Shown here: piece by piece, positions 48,973 through 59,194 of the stretch
How the letters are laid out: each line of letters begins with the position of its first letter
Position numbering within the stretch: position 1 is the first letter of the stretch
Assembly (NCBI RefSeq): GCF_900156155.1
Contig: NZ_FTMD01000004.1
Location: 298,784 to 362,783, forward strand
Direction: 5' to 3'
Origin: Aromatoleum tolulyticum
GTDB lineage: Bacteria; Pseudomonadota; Gammaproteobacteria; Burkholderiales; Rhodocyclaceae
Length of the DNA: 64,000 nt
Program-made: the position numbers and the translations under genes
Notes under the pieces: model-generated
The model's input: only the letters and a program-made list of their open reading frames with translations
Database searches by the model: none
What the model was told of the DNA's origin: nothing

Positions 48973-49743
48973 TCACTCCGCCTCTTCGACCTCGCCGGAA
49001 ACGGCTCCGGTGGTGTCGTGCCCGCTTCGGTAGTGGTGCGGGAACAGGCGGCGCATCTCGCCTTCGATCCATGCCGCAGAGCGGCGATTGACCTCGGCGG
49101 CATCCAGCCCCGTCGGATCGATCACCGGTCCGATGCTGACGGTGATCTCGCCGGGATACTTGAGGAAGGCGTCGCGTCCCCAGAATTCCCCGGCATTATG
49201 CGCCACGGGCACGACGGGCACACCCGCCTGCTGCGCGAGCGCGGCCCCGCCCGCCTTGTAACGGCGCTTGGCGCCGGGCGCGGTACGGGTGCCCTCCGGG
49301 AACACCGCGACCCAGTAGCCTTCCGATAGCCGGGCCCGCCCCTGCTCGACGACCTGGGCGAGCGCGTCCTTGCCCGCGGCGCGGTCGATCGCGATGCCGG
49401 GAATCGCCGCAAGCCCCCAGCCGAAGAACGGCACCTTGAGCAGTTCGCGTTTCAGCACGAAGCACAGCGGCGGGAAGATCACCTGCAGGGCCATCGTCTC
49501 CCACGCCGACTGGTGCTTGGACAGGATCACGGACGGCACGGAGGGGATGTTCTCGCGCCCGATGACCTTGTAGCGGATGCCCAGAATGCGCGGGATGAAC
49601 CACATCATCAGCGGCGCCCAGGCCGTGACGATGCGATGTCGCGTGCGCGGCGACAGGGGATAGGCGAGGATGCCGAACAACGCGAACGGCGGCGTGAAAA
49701 TCGCCAGGACGATGGCGAACAGCAGGGAGCGCAGGACGACCAC
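48973..49743 (-). CDS. Lysophospholipid (1-acyl-glycerol-3-phosphate) acyltransferase, PlsC-like
   Basis: A 256-residue PlsC-family membrane acyltransferase. The N-terminus has two hydrophobic helices. The catalytic block is KHQSAWETMAL, an H-x4-E variant of the H-x4-D motif often seen in betaproteobacterial members. VFPEGTR is motif III. The start is a GTG at 49743 with AAGGA close by; gmhB ends 8 bases upstream. Confidence 0.88.
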   Translation of the reverse strand: MVVLRSLLFAIVLAIFTPPFALFGILAYPLSPRTRHRIVTAWAPLMMWFIPRILGIRYKVIGRENIPSVPSVILSKHQSAWETMALQVIFPPLCFVLKRELLKVPFFGWGLAAIPGIAIDRAAGKDALAQVVEQGRARLSEGYWVAVFPEGTRTAPGAKRRYKAGGAALAQQAGVPVVPVAHNAGEFWGRDAFLKYPGEITVSIGPVIDPTGLDAAEVNRRSAAWIEGEMRRLFPHHYRSGHDTTGAVSGEVEEAE

Positions 49744-49751
49744 GGTATCCT

Positions 49752-50291
49752 TCAGGCGGTGAGATCGGCGACCACGGCCGCGAGATCGGGGTAGATGAGC
49801 GTGCCTTCGGGCAGCGCGGGATCGTCGCGCGTCTTCATGCCCTTGCCGGTGAGGACGAGGTAGGGCTTGCAGCCGACCGCGACGCCCGCCTGCAGGTCGC
49901 GCAGGCTGTCGCCGACCGCGGGCACGCGGTCGAGATTCACGTTGAAGCGCTCGGCGATCTGCAGGAACAGGCCCGGCTTGGGCTTGCGGCAGTCGCAGGT
50001 GGAGTCGGCCGGATGCGGGCAGAAGAAGATCGCGTCGAGCCGACCGCCGGCCTGGGCGAGGCTCTTCACCATCTTCTCGTTGATCGCATTGAGGGTGTCC
50101 ATGCCGAAGAGCCCGCGCCCGACGCCCGACTGGTTCGACGCGACGACGACCCGCCAGCCCCACTGGTTGAGGCGCGCGATCGCTTCGAGCGAGCCGGGGA
50201 TCGGCTTCCACTCGTCGGGCGACTTGATGAACTGGTCGGAGTCGTAGTTGATGACGCCGTCGCGGTCCAGGATGATGAGTTTCTGCGGCAT
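49752..50291 (-). CDS. gmhB: D-glycero-beta-D-manno-heptose 1,7-bisphosphate 7-phosphatase
   Basis: A 179-residue HAD phosphatase. The nucleophile motif is ILDRDGVINYD, and the zinc-binding loop CPHPADSTCDCRKP is intact. It acts in ADP-heptose synthesis for LPS. It lies 12 bases after glyS. Confidence 0.93.
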   Translation of the reverse strand: MPQKLIILDRDGVINYDSDQFIKSPDEWKPIPGSLEAIARLNQWGWRVVVASNQSGVGRGLFGMDTLNAINEKMVKSLAQAGGRLDAIFFCPHPADSTCDCRKPKPGLFLQIAERFNVNLDRVPAVGDSLRDLQAGVAVGCKPYLVLTGKGMKTRDDPALPEGTLIYPDLAAVVADLTA

Positions 50292-50303
50292 GAACAGCCC
50301 CCG

Positions 50304-52391
50304 TCAGGCGGACAGGCGCGACAAGTCGGCGACCTGGTTCATCAGGCCGGCGAGCTGGCGCAGCAGCGCGAGCCGGTTCTGGCGCGTCATGGGTTCCTCG
50401 GCCATCACCATGACCTCGTCGAAGAAGGTATCGACCGCCGCGCGCAGGCCCGCGAGCACGCACAGCGCATCGGTGTAGTCCTCGTTGCCCATGTGCGAAC
50501 GCACCAGCGGCGCGACCTCGATGACGCGGTGGAACAGCGCCTTCTCGGCCTCTTCCTGCAGCAGCGCAACCTCCGGCTCGGGCAGTTCGCCTTCGACCTT
50601 CTTGAGGATGTTGACGATGCGCTTGTTCGCGGCAGCGAGCGCCTCGGCTTCGGGCAGGGCGCGGAAGGTGCGCACCGCGTCGAGCTTGGCGGGGACGAGG
50701 TCCATGCGCGTGGGACGTAGCGCGAGCACCGCATCGACGACGTCGACCGCGTGGCCGGCGTCGCGCAGCAGGTTCTTCAGGCGCTCGAACATGAAGTCGA
50801 GGAGCTGCGCCTCGAAGCCGGCCGCGGTCAGCAGGCCCGGCTTGAAGCCGGCGGCCGCGTCCGAGACCAGTTCGGCCAGGTCGAGCGGCAGCGGCGTTTC
50901 GATCAGGATGCGCAGCACGCCCAGCGCGGCGCGGCGCAGGCCGAAGGGATCCTTGTCGCCGGTCGGCAGCTGGCCGATGCCGAAGAAGCCGACCAGCGCA
51001 TCGAGCTTGTCGGCAAGCGCGACCGCGCAGGCGACGTTGCCCGCGGGCAGCGCATCGCCGGCGAAGCGCGGCTGGTAGTGCGACTGGATCGCGTCGGCGA
51101 TGACTTCGCCTTCGTTGTCATTGAGCGCGTAGTAGCGCCCCATGATGCCCTGCAGCTCGGGGAATTCGCCGACCATGTCGGTGACGAGGTCGGCCTTCGC
51201 GAGGCGCGCGGCGCGGGCGGCGGCGGCGGCGTCACCATGCAGGCGCGCGGCGATGCGGCTCGCGAGGCGCTCGAGGCGTTCGACACGCTCGAGCTGGCTG
51301 CCGAGCTTGTTGTGATAGACGACCGGGCCGAGGCGCGGCAGCCGGCTGTCGAGGGTGTGCTTGCGGTCCTGCTCGAAGAAGAAGCGCGCATCCGACAGGC
51401 GCGGGCGCACCACGCGCTGGTTGCCCTTGATGATGTTGGAGGCGTCCTCGAGGCGCATGTTCGACACGATCAGGAAGCGGTTGCGCAGCTTGCCGGCCGC
51501 ATCGAACAGCGGGAAGTACTTCTGGTTCGCGCGCATCGTCAGGATCAGGCATTCCTGCGGCACGGCGAGGAATTCGGCTTCGAATTCGCCAACGTACACG
51601 GTCGGATGCTCGACCAGCGCGGTGACCTCGTCGAGGAGGTCGGCGTACTCGTCCAGGCTGGAGCCTTCGCGTGCTGCGGTCGCGAGGAGCTGGCGCTCGA
51701 TCTCGGCGCGGCGCTCGGCGAAGTCCGGCATCACCTTGCCTTCGGCGAGCAGCGTCGGTTCGTAGGCGTCGGCAGTCGCGAGCGCGATGTCACCGCGGCT
51801 CATGAAGCGGTGGCCGCGCGTGACGCGGTCGGAGTCGAGGTCGAGCACGCGGCCCGGCACGACACGGTCGCCGTGCAGCATCGAGAGCTTGTGCACGGGA
51901 CGCACGAACTGCGCATCGCCCGCGCCCCAGCGCATCAGCTTGGGGATCGGCAGCGCCTTGACGGCGTCCTGGACGATCTCGGCGAGCACCGCGTCGAGCG
52001 CGGCGCCGTCCTCGTTACGGGTGTAGAACAGCGCTTCGGCCTTGCCATCCATGCGGCGCTCGAAGCGCGCGACCGCCTCGGCCGGGATGCCCTTGGCTTC
52101 GAGCTTCTTCAGCAGCGCCGGGGTCGGGCGGCCTTCGGCGTCGAGGGCGACCTGCACCGGCATGATCTTCTCGGTGACTTCGCGCGCCGGGGCGGCGACG
52201 CGCACCTGCGGCACGGTGATCGCGAGGCGGCGCGGAGCGGCGAACCAGCGGAAGCCGCGGTCTTCGGCGACGAGGTCGCGCGCCTTGAGGCCATCGAAGA
52301 TCTTCGCGGCAAAGGTTTCACCGAGGCGCGGCAGGGCCTTGGGCGGGAGTTCTTCGGTGAGCAGTTCGACGAGCAGGGAGGCGGTCATCAT
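50304..52391 (-). CDS. glyS: Glycine–tRNA ligase beta subunit
   Basis: A 695-residue beta subunit of the bacterial alpha2-beta2 glycyl-tRNA synthetase. [18 protein letters not shown] is the family start. An HD-like central region and the C-terminal DALR anticodon-binding domain follow. It overlaps the glyQ stop (ATGA). Confidence 0.96.
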   Translation of the reverse strand: MMTASLLVELLTEELPPKALPRLGETFAAKIFDGLKARDLVAEDRGFRWFAAPRRLAITVPQVRVAAPAREVTEKIMPVQVALDAEGRPTPALLKKLEAKGIPAEAVARFERRMDGKAEALFYTRNEDGAALDAVLAEIVQDAVKALPIPKLMRWGAGDAQFVRPVHKLSMLHGDRVVPGRVLDLDSDRVTRGHRFMSRGDIALATADAYEPTLLAEGKVMPDFAERRAEIERQLLATAAREGSSLDEYADLLDEVTALVEHPTVYVGEFEAEFLAVPQECLILTMRANQKYFPLFDAAGKLRNRFLIVSNMRLEDASNIIKGNQRVVRPRLSDARFFFEQDRKHTLDSRLPRLGPVVYHNKLGSQLERVERLERLASRIAARLHGDAAAAARAARLAKADLVTDMVGEFPELQGIMGRYYALNDNEGEVIADAIQSHYQPRFAGDALPAGNVACAVALADKLDALVGFFGIGQLPTGDKDPFGLRRAALGVLRILIETPLPLDLAELVSDAAAGFKPGLLTAAGFEAQLLDFMFERLKNLLRDAGHAVDVVDAVLALRPTRMDLVPAKLDAVRTFRALPEAEALAAANKRIVNILKKVEGELPEPEVALLQEEAEKALFHRVIEVAPLVRSHMGNEDYTDALCVLAGLRAAVDTFFDEVMVMAEEPMTRQNRLALLRQLAGLMNQVADLSRLSA

Positions 52392-53311
52392 GCGGCCTCC
52401 GTCTTGTTTGCAGCGTTGTTGAGCATCGGGAAGCCCAGGCTCTCGCGGGAGTCGTAATAGGCCTGCGCGACAGCGCGCGACAGGTTGCGGATGCGGCCGA
52501 TGTAGGCGGCGCGCTCGGTGACGGAGATGGCACCGCGGGCGTCGAGCATGTTGAAGCTGTGCGCGGCCTTCAGCACCATCTCGTAGGCGGGCAGCGCGAG
52601 GCCGATTTCGATCAGGCGCTTCGCTTCGGATTCGCAGTTGCCGAACAGCGAGAAGAAGAAGTCGACGTTGGCGTGCTCGAAGTTGTAGGTCGACTGCTCG
52701 ACTTCGTTCTGGTGGAAAACGTCGCCGTAGGTCACTTTGCGACCGTCGGGGTAGACCGCCCAGACGAGGTCATAGACGTTCTCGACGCCCTGCAGGTACA
52801 TCGCGAGGCGCTCGAGGCCGTAGGTGATCTCGCCCAGCACCGGCTTGCAGTCGAGGCCGCCGACCTGCTGGAAGTAGGTGAATTGCGTGACTTCCATGCC
52901 GTCGAGCCACACTTCCCAGCCGAGGCCCCAAGCGCCGAGCGTGGGGTTTTCCCAGTCGTCCTCGACGAAGCGTACGTCGTGCGCGTTGGTGTCGATGCCC
53001 AGCGCGCGCAGCGAGTCGAGGTAGAGCTCCTGGATGTTCAGCGGCGAGGGCTTGAGCACGACCTGGAACTGGTAGTAGTGCTGCAGGCGATTGGGGTTCT
53101 CGCCGTAGCGGCCGTCCTTGGGGCGGCGCGAGGGCTGGACGTAGGCGGCGTTCCACGGCTCGGGGCCGATCGCGCGCAGGAAGGTCGCGGTGTGCGAGGT
53201 GCCGGCGCCGACTTCGAGGTCGTAGGGCTGCAGCAGCACGCAGCCGCGATCGCCCCAGAATTGCTGGAGCGTCAGGATGACTTGCTGGAAGGTGGGTTTG
53301 TGCAGGGACAT
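52388..53311 (-). CDS. glyQ: Glycine–tRNA ligase alpha subunit
   Basis: A 307-residue catalytic alpha subunit. [20 protein letters not shown] and [20 protein letters not shown] mark the class II core. The ATG at 53311 is the usual start; the open frame continues 17 codons upstream. It is separated from lnt by 141 bases that hold no gene. Confidence 0.96.
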   Translation of the reverse strand: MSLHKPTFQQVILTLQQFWGDRGCVLLQPYDLEVGAGTSHTATFLRAIGPEPWNAAYVQPSRRPKDGRYGENPNRLQHYYQFQVVLKPSPLNIQELYLDSLRALGIDTNAHDVRFVEDDWENPTLGAWGLGWEVWLDGMEVTQFTYFQQVGGLDCKPVLGEITYGLERLAMYLQGVENVYDLVWAVYPDGRKVTYGDVFHQNEVEQSTYNFEHANVDFFFSLFGNCESEAKRLIEIGLALPAYEMVLKAAHSFNMLDARGAISVTERAAYIGRIRNLSRAVAQAYYDSRESLGFPMLNNAANKTEAA

Positions 53312-53452
53312 GGTCTCTCGACAGCAGTAGGCGACGACAAGGGCGCCGCGCGGCGGACGCAAAGGGTGGATTTTAATGGCATTCCGGCGACAGGGCGAAG
53401 TTCCCCGCCGGAAATAGCTCGTCTCACGGATGAAACGCCGCGCGCGCCCGGG

Positions 53453-54985
53453 TCAGATCGCGCTTCCGACGCCCGTCTTGCCGCGCGGACGCCCCGCGAC
53501 GACGAGCGCCAGCACGGCGAGCAGCAGCGCGGCGGAATCGCCCCAGCGCGCATAAGGGGTGAGCCCCTCGTAGCCCTGCACCGACAGGTTCAGCGCCCCC
53601 TGCGTGAAGGGGGGCAGTACGTCGGCAACGCGGCCGTCGGGCTGCACCAGCGCCGTCATGCCGGTATTGGTCGAGCGCAGCATCGGCCGGCCGGTTTCCA
53701 TCGCGCGCACGCGGGCGACCTGCAGGTGCTGGGGCTGGGCGAAGGAGTCGCCGTACCACGCGAGGTTCGACAGGTTCAGCATCAGCGTCGCCTCGGGGAG
53801 GCTACGGATCAGTTCGCGGCCGAAGAGGTCTTCGTAGCAGATGTTGATCGCGACGCGCTGGTCGCCGAGGCGCAGCGGCGGCTGGTCGGGGGCGCCGCGC
53901 GTCTGGTCGGACATCGGGATGTCGACCAGTTCGTAGAACCAGCCGAAGAGCGGCGGCGAGTATTCGCCGAAAGGCACGAGGTGCTGCTTCGCGTAGTTCT
54001 GCGACGGCGACGCGCCGAGGCTCAGCGCGGCGTTGTAGATCGCGCCACGGGCGTCGCGCAGGAACACGCCGAACACCAGGTCGCCGCCGCGCGCCGCGAC
54101 CGGTGCGGCGAGCTCTTCGAGGTAACCGTCGGGCAGCCGGTCGGCAAGCAGCGGCAGCGTCGTCTCGGGCAGCACGACGAGATCCGCGGGATGTTCGCGC
54201 ACGAGGCGTGCGTTGCCGTCCAGCCAGTCGGACAGCAGTTCTGGCCGCCACTTCAACCCCTGCTCGATGTTGGTCTGGATCAGCGCGACTTCGAGCGGCT
54301 TGCCGGTGGGTGCGGTCCAGGGGACGCGCCCGAGGCCGTAACCGAGTCCGCACACGACGAGGATCGCGCCGAGCGTCACCGCAGCGGCGCGCGCGTTGCG
54401 CCAGGCGGAGAGGGCGACGAGTGCCCCAAGGAAGGCGACGAGGCCGCCGACGCCATACACGCCCAGCGCGGAAAAGTAGCCGGCGAGCGGGCTGGGCGGG
54501 GTCTGCGAGTACCCGAGCGCGAGCCACGGAAAGCCGGTGAACAGCCAGCCGCGCAGCACCTCGGCGCCGATCCACAGGCCAGCGAAAAGGAGCGCGCGCC
54601 GCCACGCGGCGCCACGGCCGAAGCGCACGAACAGCGCCCCGACCGCGGCCGGGAAGAGTGCGAGATAGGCGCAGAAGAGCAGGATCGCGAACGCGGCGAG
54701 CGGCATCGGCATGCCGCCGTAGCGGTTCAGCGCGACGTAGAGCCAGGACACGCCGGCAAGGAAAGCGCCCAGCCCCCACGCGAATCCGAGCGCAAATCCG
54801 CCACGGGCGCGGGACTCCCGTGCCGCGAGGCCCGCCAGCACGGCGAGGCTCAGGACCGCCAGCGGAAAGATCCCGAAGGGCGAGAAGGCGAAGACCGATG
54901 CGCCGCCGGCGAGCAGCGCCGCCAGCAGGCCGCCCAGCCGCCCGCGCGCCGGTGCGGCGCCCGAGTCCCGCACGCGGTCGGTCAC
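53453..54985 (-). CDS. lnt: Apolipoprotein N-acyltransferase
   Basis: A 510-residue inner-membrane protein with about eight helices and a periplasmic nitrilase-like domain. The catalytic triad parts are VLPETTLPL (Glu), YAKQHLVPFGEY (Lys) and NICYEDLFG (Cys). It N-acylates lipoproteins such as MlaA. It overlaps the corC-like gene by four bases. Confidence 0.94.
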   Translation of the reverse strand: MTDRVRDSGAAPARGRLGGLLAALLAGGASVFAFSPFGIFPLAVLSLAVLAGLAARESRARGGFALGFAWGLGAFLAGVSWLYVALNRYGGMPMPLAAFAILLFCAYLALFPAAVGALFVRFGRGAAWRRALLFAGLWIGAEVLRGWLFTGFPWLALGYSQTPPSPLAGYFSALGVYGVGGLVAFLGALVALSAWRNARAAAVTLGAILVVCGLGYGLGRVPWTAPTGKPLEVALIQTNIEQGLKWRPELLSDWLDGNARLVREHPADLVVLPETTLPLLADRLPDGYLEELAAPVAARGGDLVFGVFLRDARGAIYNAALSLGASPSQNYAKQHLVPFGEYSPPLFGWFYELVDIPMSDQTRGAPDQPPLRLGDQRVAINICYEDLFGRELIRSLPEATLMLNLSNLAWYGDSFAQPQHLQVARVRAMETGRPMLRSTNTGMTALVQPDGRVADVLPPFTQGALNLSVQGYEGLTPYARWGDSAALLLAVLALVVAGRPRGKTGVGSAI

Positions 54986-55815
54986 GCTTCGGCCGTTCCG
55001 GCGACGGGCTGCACGAGCAGGGTATGCACGCGCCGGCCATCGACGCGCAGCGCGGTGACGCGCAGCTTGCCGAGCATCACGACTTCGCCGCGCCGCGGCA
55101 GGCGGCCGAGCTGGCAGATGAGCAGGCCGCCCACGGTGTCGACCTCGGCGTCGCTGAAGTCGGAGCCGAAGGCGGCGTTGAATTCGCCGATTTCGGTCGT
55201 CGCACGGACGCGGTAGCGGCCATCCGCGTCGAGCTGGATGTTGTCGCTGGGCTCGAGCCGGTCGAACTCGTCCTCGATGTCGCCGACGATCTGCTCGAGC
55301 ACGTCCTCGATGGTGACGAGGCCGGCGACGCTGCCGTACTCGTCGACGACGATGGCCATGTGATTGCGGCTGACACGGAAGTCGCGCAGCAGCACGTTGA
55401 GGCGCTTCGACTCGGGCACGAACACGGCCGGACGCAGCAGCGAGGGCATGTCGAAGTCGCGGCCGGCGTAGTAGCGCAGCAGGTCCTTGGCGAGGAAGAT
55501 GCCGACGATGTCGTCCTTGCTGTTGCCGACCGGAAAGCGCGAATGGCCGGTATCGACGACGTGCGCGGCGATGCTGTCGACCGGATCGTCGAGGCGGATG
55601 ATGTCCATCTGCGCACGCGGGATCATGACGTCGCCGACCTGCAGCTCGGACATCTGCAGCGCGCCTTCGATGATCGCCAGCGCATCGGCATCCAGCAGGT
55701 TGCGTTCGCAGGCCGCGTGCAGCAGGGCCAGGAGTTCCTCGCGGTCCTCGGGTTCGCGCGACAGCAGCGCGGAGAGGCGTTCGAGCAGACTAGGTCGGGG
55801 TGATGCGGGGTCCAT
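54982..55815 (-). CDS. CorC/HlyC-type CBS-domain transporter-associated protein
   Basis: A 277-residue soluble protein with two CBS domains (MIPRAQMDIIRLDDPVDSI near 61; MAIVVDEYGSVAGLVTIEDV near 155) and a C-terminal transporter-associated domain. It corresponds to YbeX/CorC, which neighbours lnt and ybeY in many proteobacteria; roles in Mg/Co efflux or ribosome metabolism are reported for homologues. Confidence 0.92.
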   Translation of the reverse strand: MDPASPRPSLLERLSALLSREPEDREELLALLHAACERNLLDADALAIIEGALQMSELQVGDVMIPRAQMDIIRLDDPVDSIAAHVVDTGHSRFPVGNSKDDIVGIFLAKDLLRYYAGRDFDMPSLLRPAVFVPESKRLNVLLRDFRVSRNHMAIVVDEYGSVAGLVTIEDVLEQIVGDIEDEFDRLEPSDNIQLDADGRYRVRATTEIGEFNAAFGSDFSDAEVDTVGGLLICQLGRLPRRGEVVMLGKLRVTALRVDGRRVHTLLVQPVAGTAEA

Positions 55816-55827
55816 ATGTCGGGCGGG

Positions 55828-56322
55828 TCAGGCGGATCGTTCGGCGTAGGGATCAGGATAGCCCAGTTCGGCGAGAATCCGTGTTTCCAGCGCCTCCATT
55901 TCCTCGGCTTCGTCGCTGTCCTCGTGGTCGTAGCCCTGCAGGTGCAGCATGCCATGCACGATGAGGTGCGCGAAATGCGCGGCCAGCGGCTTGCCCTGCT
56001 CGGCCGCCTCGCGCACGACGACCGGCACGCACAGCACGAGATCGCCGGCGAGCGGCGCGTCGCCATCCTCATCCGGCATGCCCCCGCCTTCACCATAGAC
56101 GAAGGTCAGGACGTTGGTCGCGTAGTCCTTGCTGCGGAAGTCGCGGTTGAGCTCGCGCCCCTCGGTCGCGCCGACGAGGCGCACCGTGACTTCGGCATCG
56201 CCGCCTTGCAGCGCGGCCTGCGCCCAGCGGCGCATGTCGCCGGAGGACGGCGCGTTCTCGCGGTTGGCCTTGCCGATGGCCTTCTGGATGATCAGCGCGA
56301 GATGCGGGAGGGAGTCGATCAT
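55828..56322 (-). CDS. ybeY: Endoribonuclease YbeY
   Basis: A 164-residue rRNA maturation RNase. The zinc motif [15 protein letters not shown] is complete (three His), and the [16 protein letters not shown] motif is present. It processes 16S rRNA ends. It overlaps phoH by one base. Confidence 0.95.
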   Translation of the reverse strand: MIDSLPHLALIIQKAIGKANRENAPSSGDMRRWAQAALQGGDAEVTVRLVGATEGRELNRDFRSKDYATNVLTFVYGEGGGMPDEDGDAPLAGDLVLCVPVVVREAAEQGKPLAAHFAHLIVHGMLHLQGYDHEDSDEAEEMEALETRILAELGYPDPYAERSA

Positions 56323-57302
56323 CAGGCCTGATCCTTCTTGGTGAGTGCGGCCTGCATCGCCGCACGCGTCGCCTGGTTGTCGTAGGCCTCGACGATGCGC
56401 GCGACCAGCGGATGGCGCACGACGTCTTCCTTCTGGAACTCGGTGAACGCGATGCCGCGCACGGCGGCGAGCACTTCGCGCGCTTCCAGCAGGCCGCTGC
56501 GATGGCCGCGCGGCAGGTCGACCTGCGTGAGGTCGCCGGTGACGACGGCCTTCGCGCCGATGCCGATGCGGGTGAGGAACATCTTCATCTGCTCGGGCGT
56601 CGTGTTCTGCGCCTCGTCGAGGATGATGAAGGCGTGGTTGAGCGTGCGCCCGCGCATGAACGCGAGCGGCGCGATCTCGATGCTGCCGCGCTCGAACAGC
56701 TTGGCGACGCGGTCGAAGCCCATCAGGTCGTAGAGGGCGTCGTAGAGCGGGCGCAGGTACGGATCGACCTTCTGCGCGAGATCGCCCGGCAGGAAGCCGA
56801 GCCGTTCGCCCGCCTCCACCGCGGGACGCGTCAGGATGATGCGCTCGACCAGCTGGCGCTCGAAGGCATCGACCGCGCTGGCGACCGCGAGATAGGTCTT
56901 GCCGGTACCCGCCGGGCCGATGCCGAAGGTGATGTCGTGCGCCTGGATGTGGCGCAGGTACTCGACCTGGCGCGGCGTACGGCCGTGCAGCTCGGTCTTG
57001 CGCGTCATCAGCGCCGGCGCCGCCTGGTCGGACTGGCGGCGGTTGGCGATCTCGATCAGGCCGAGCTGGATGTCATCGACGCTGAGGTGCTCGCTGGCCT
57101 GCTCGTAGAATTCGTGCAGCGCCTTCGCCGCGAGCGCCGCTTGCGCGGCCCCGCCCTGCAGCGTGAAGCGCTCGCCGCGACGGGCGATGGTCACGTCGTA
57201 GGCAGTCTCGATCTGGCGCAGGTTCTCGTCGAGCACGCCGCACAGGTTCGCCAGCCGCTGGTTGTCCAGCGGCTCCAGCACCACTTCGGTGGGTCGGCCC
57301 AT
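56322..57302 (-). CDS. PhoH-family ATPase (YbeZ)
   Basis: A 326-residue PhoH-like protein. Walker A is [13 protein letters not shown] and Walker [16 protein letters not shown], with a KH-like N-terminal region. YbeZ partners YbeY in rRNA processing in several bacteria. It begins immediately after the miaB stop. Confidence 0.94.
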   Translation of the reverse strand: MGRPTEVVLEPLDNQRLANLCGVLDENLRQIETAYDVTIARRGERFTLQGGAAQAALAAKALHEFYEQASEHLSVDDIQLGLIEIANRRQSDQAAPALMTRKTELHGRTPRQVEYLRHIQAHDITFGIGPAGTGKTYLAVASAVDAFERQLVERIILTRPAVEAGERLGFLPGDLAQKVDPYLRPLYDALYDLMGFDRVAKLFERGSIEIAPLAFMRGRTLNHAFIILDEAQNTTPEQMKMFLTRIGIGAKAVVTGDLTQVDLPRGHRSGLLEAREVLAAVRGIAFTEFQKEDVVRHPLVARIVEAYDNQATRAAMQAALTKKDQA

Positions 57303-58640
57303 TCAGATCTCTCTCGTCACGATTTCGCCGCGCAGGCTGTGCGGCAGGGCGGCGGTGATCGTCACGTCGACGAACTGCCCGATCAGGCGCGCATTGCCGG
57401 CGAAGTTCACGACGCGGTTGTTGTCGGTGCGTCCGGCGAGCTCGCTCCCGTCCTTGCGCGAATGCCCTTCGACGAGCACGCGCTCGACGCGACCGACCAT
57501 CGCCCGACTGATCGCCTGCGCCTGCTCGTCGATGCGCTTCTGCAGACGCGCGAGCCAGCGCAGCTTGGTCTCCTGCGACACCGGATCTTCCAGATCCGCC
57601 GCCGGCGTGCCGGGGCGCGGGCTGAAGACGAAGCTGAACGACGCGTCGAAGCCGATCTCCTCGATCAGCTTCATCGTCTTCTCGAAGTCCTCCTCGGTTT
57701 CGCCGGGGAAGCCGACGATGAAGTCCGAGGACAGCGACAGATCGGGGCGGGCGGCGCGCAGTTTGCGCACCACCGACTTGAACTCCAGCACCGAGTAGCC
57801 GCGCTTCATCGCTGCGAGGATGCGGTCCGAGCCCGACTGCACGGGCAGGTGCAGATGGCTCACGAGTTTCGGGATGTTCGCGTAGGCATCGAACACGCGC
57901 TGCGTCATCTCGCGCGGGTGCGAGGTGGTATAGCGCATGCGCTCGATGCCCGGAATCTCGGCGACGCATTCGAGCAGGAAGGCGAAGTCGCCCATGTCGC
58001 TGCCCTTCTTCGTGATCGGTCCGCGCCACGCGTTGACGTTCTGGCCCAGCAGCGTCACTTCCTTGACGCCCTGGTCGGCGAGGCCGGCGACTTCGGTCAG
58101 GATGTCGTCGAGCGGCCGCGAAACTTCCTCGCCGCGCGTGTAGGGCACGACGCAGTAGGTGCAGTACTTCGAACAGCCTTCCATGATCGACACGAAGGCG
58201 CTCGCCCCTTCGACGCGCGCGGGCGGCAGGTTGTCGAACTTCTCGATCTCCGGGAAGGAGATGTCGACCTGCGACTTGCCGCTATAGCGCCGCTCGGCGA
58301 TGAGCTGCGGCAGGCGATGCAGGGTCTGCGGCCCGAACACGACGTCGACGTAGGGCGCGCGCGCAACGATCGCCTCACCCTCCTGGCTCGCGACGCAGCC
58401 ACCGACACCGATGATGAGGTTCGGATTCGCCTGCTTCAGGTGCTTCACCCGCCCGAGGTCGTGGAACACCCGCTCCTGCGCCTTTTCGCGCACCGAACAG
58501 GTGTTGAAGAGGATCACGTCCGCCTCTTCGGGGTTGTCGGTCTTGACCAGTTCCTCGGTCGCGCCGAGCACATCCGCCATCTTGTCGGAGTCGTACTCGT
58601 TCATCTGGCACCCGAAGGTGCGAATGTAAAGCTTCTTCAT
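57303..58640 (-). CDS. miaB: tRNA-2-methylthio-N6-dimethylallyladenosine synthase
   Basis: A 445-residue radical-SAM methylthiotransferase. The N-terminal UPF0004 domain starts [20 protein letters not shown]. The radical SAM cysteines are [15 protein letters not shown], and a TRAM domain closes the protein. It modifies A37 of tRNAs. It is the first gene of the miaB–phoH–ybeY–corC–lnt operon, divergent from the tRNA-Met gene. Confidence 0.96.
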   Translation of the reverse strand: MKKLYIRTFGCQMNEYDSDKMADVLGATEELVKTDNPEEADVILFNTCSVREKAQERVFHDLGRVKHLKQANPNLIIGVGGCVASQEGEAIVARAPYVDVVFGPQTLHRLPQLIAERRYSGKSQVDISFPEIEKFDNLPPARVEGASAFVSIMEGCSKYCTYCVVPYTRGEEVSRPLDDILTEVAGLADQGVKEVTLLGQNVNAWRGPITKKGSDMGDFAFLLECVAEIPGIERMRYTTSHPREMTQRVFDAYANIPKLVSHLHLPVQSGSDRILAAMKRGYSVLEFKSVVRKLRAARPDLSLSSDFIVGFPGETEEDFEKTMKLIEEIGFDASFSFVFSPRPGTPAADLEDPVSQETKLRWLARLQKRIDEQAQAISRAMVGRVERVLVEGHSRKDGSELAGRTDNNRVVNFAGNARLIGQFVDVTITAALPHSLRGEIVTREI

Positions 58641-58695
58641 CGTTACTCGGTGTTGACGCGCGGTTTCCCAAACCGCTATATTAGCAGGCTCGAGC

Positions 58696-58772
58696 GGTGA
58701 TGTAGCTCAGACGGTTAGAGCGATGGATTCATAACCCATAGGTCGGCAGTTCGATTCTGCCCATCACCACCA
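58696..58772 (+). tRNA. tRNA-Met (CAT), encoded CCA
   Basis: A 77-base cloverleaf: acceptor GGTGATG / CATCACC, D arm with AGCTCAGACGGTTAGAGC, anticodon CAT at 58730–58732 in loop TTCATAA, and T arm GGCAG-TTCGATT-CTGCC. The first acceptor pair is G-C, so it is not the initiator; an elongator Met is likely, but tRNA-Ile2 (lysidine-modified CAT) is possible. The closing pair of the anticodon stem is A·C. The accessory region starts right after it. Confidence 0.93.
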
Positions 58773-58788
58773 ACGGATTCAAGCACTT

Positions 58789-58812
58789 AGGCCAACCCAA
58801 CCGGGTTGGCCT
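58789..58812 (+). terminator. Rho-independent terminator of tRNA-Met
   Basis: A 10-bp perfect stem (AGGCCAACCC / GGGTTGGCCT) with a 4-base loop followed by Ts, 17 bases after the tRNA. Confidence 0.88.
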
Positions 58813-59194
58813 TTTTGCTTTCTGGTCGATATCTGGTCGCAGCTAGATCGCTTCCAGTCCAGCCAGATTCCGCACGGCGCCCATCTTCGCGTCGAATCGC
58901 CGACAACGGCTCGTCGGCCAATGCCAACCTTGAGGATCTGGCCGCCTCGGGCAACAATGCGTCGGTCATCTGCCATGGCGTACACCACACCGGGCGCCGA
59001 GACCCACACCACTCCGAGCGACCGCAGTTGGAACGGAAGCACATGCGTTCCTGCTATGCTTGCGAGCTAAAGACCTCATGATCGCCCAATCGGCCAGCAG
59101 CCGATGACCCCAGCCCAGGCCGTCGCCTTTACTTGGCGCCGAACCAAGGCCGCATGGGCGGCGCCGATTTAACCTCCGTTGAGTAGCCGCACGA
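58813..59194. other. 382-base stretch without a supported gene after tRNA-Met
   Basis: Short frames exist on both strands, including an 87-codon frame on the minus strand (58779–59042), but none looks like a known protein. This is the junction between housekeeping DNA and the accessory region; no integrase gene or second copy of the tRNA end is visible within it. Confidence 0.5.

Noticed and set aside
46358..49033. An 891-codon plus-strand frame
   Set aside because: It is antisense to pilU and the cysteine-rich kinase, with Arg/Gly/Asp-rich text and no recognisable domain; typical of GC-rich shadow frames.
52559..55216. An 885-codon plus-strand frame
   Set aside because: Antisense to glyQ, lnt and part of the corC-like gene, whose catalytic motifs are all intact.
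56412..58700. A 762-codon plus-strand frame
   Set aside because: Antisense to phoH and miaB; composition is dominated by Arg, Asp and Val runs without domain features.
58779..59042. An 87-codon minus-strand frame after tRNA-Met
   Set aside because: It covers the tRNA terminator at its 3' end, has no Shine-Dalgarno or recognisable domain, and overlaps other equally long frames. An integrase remnant was considered but no catalytic motif is present.
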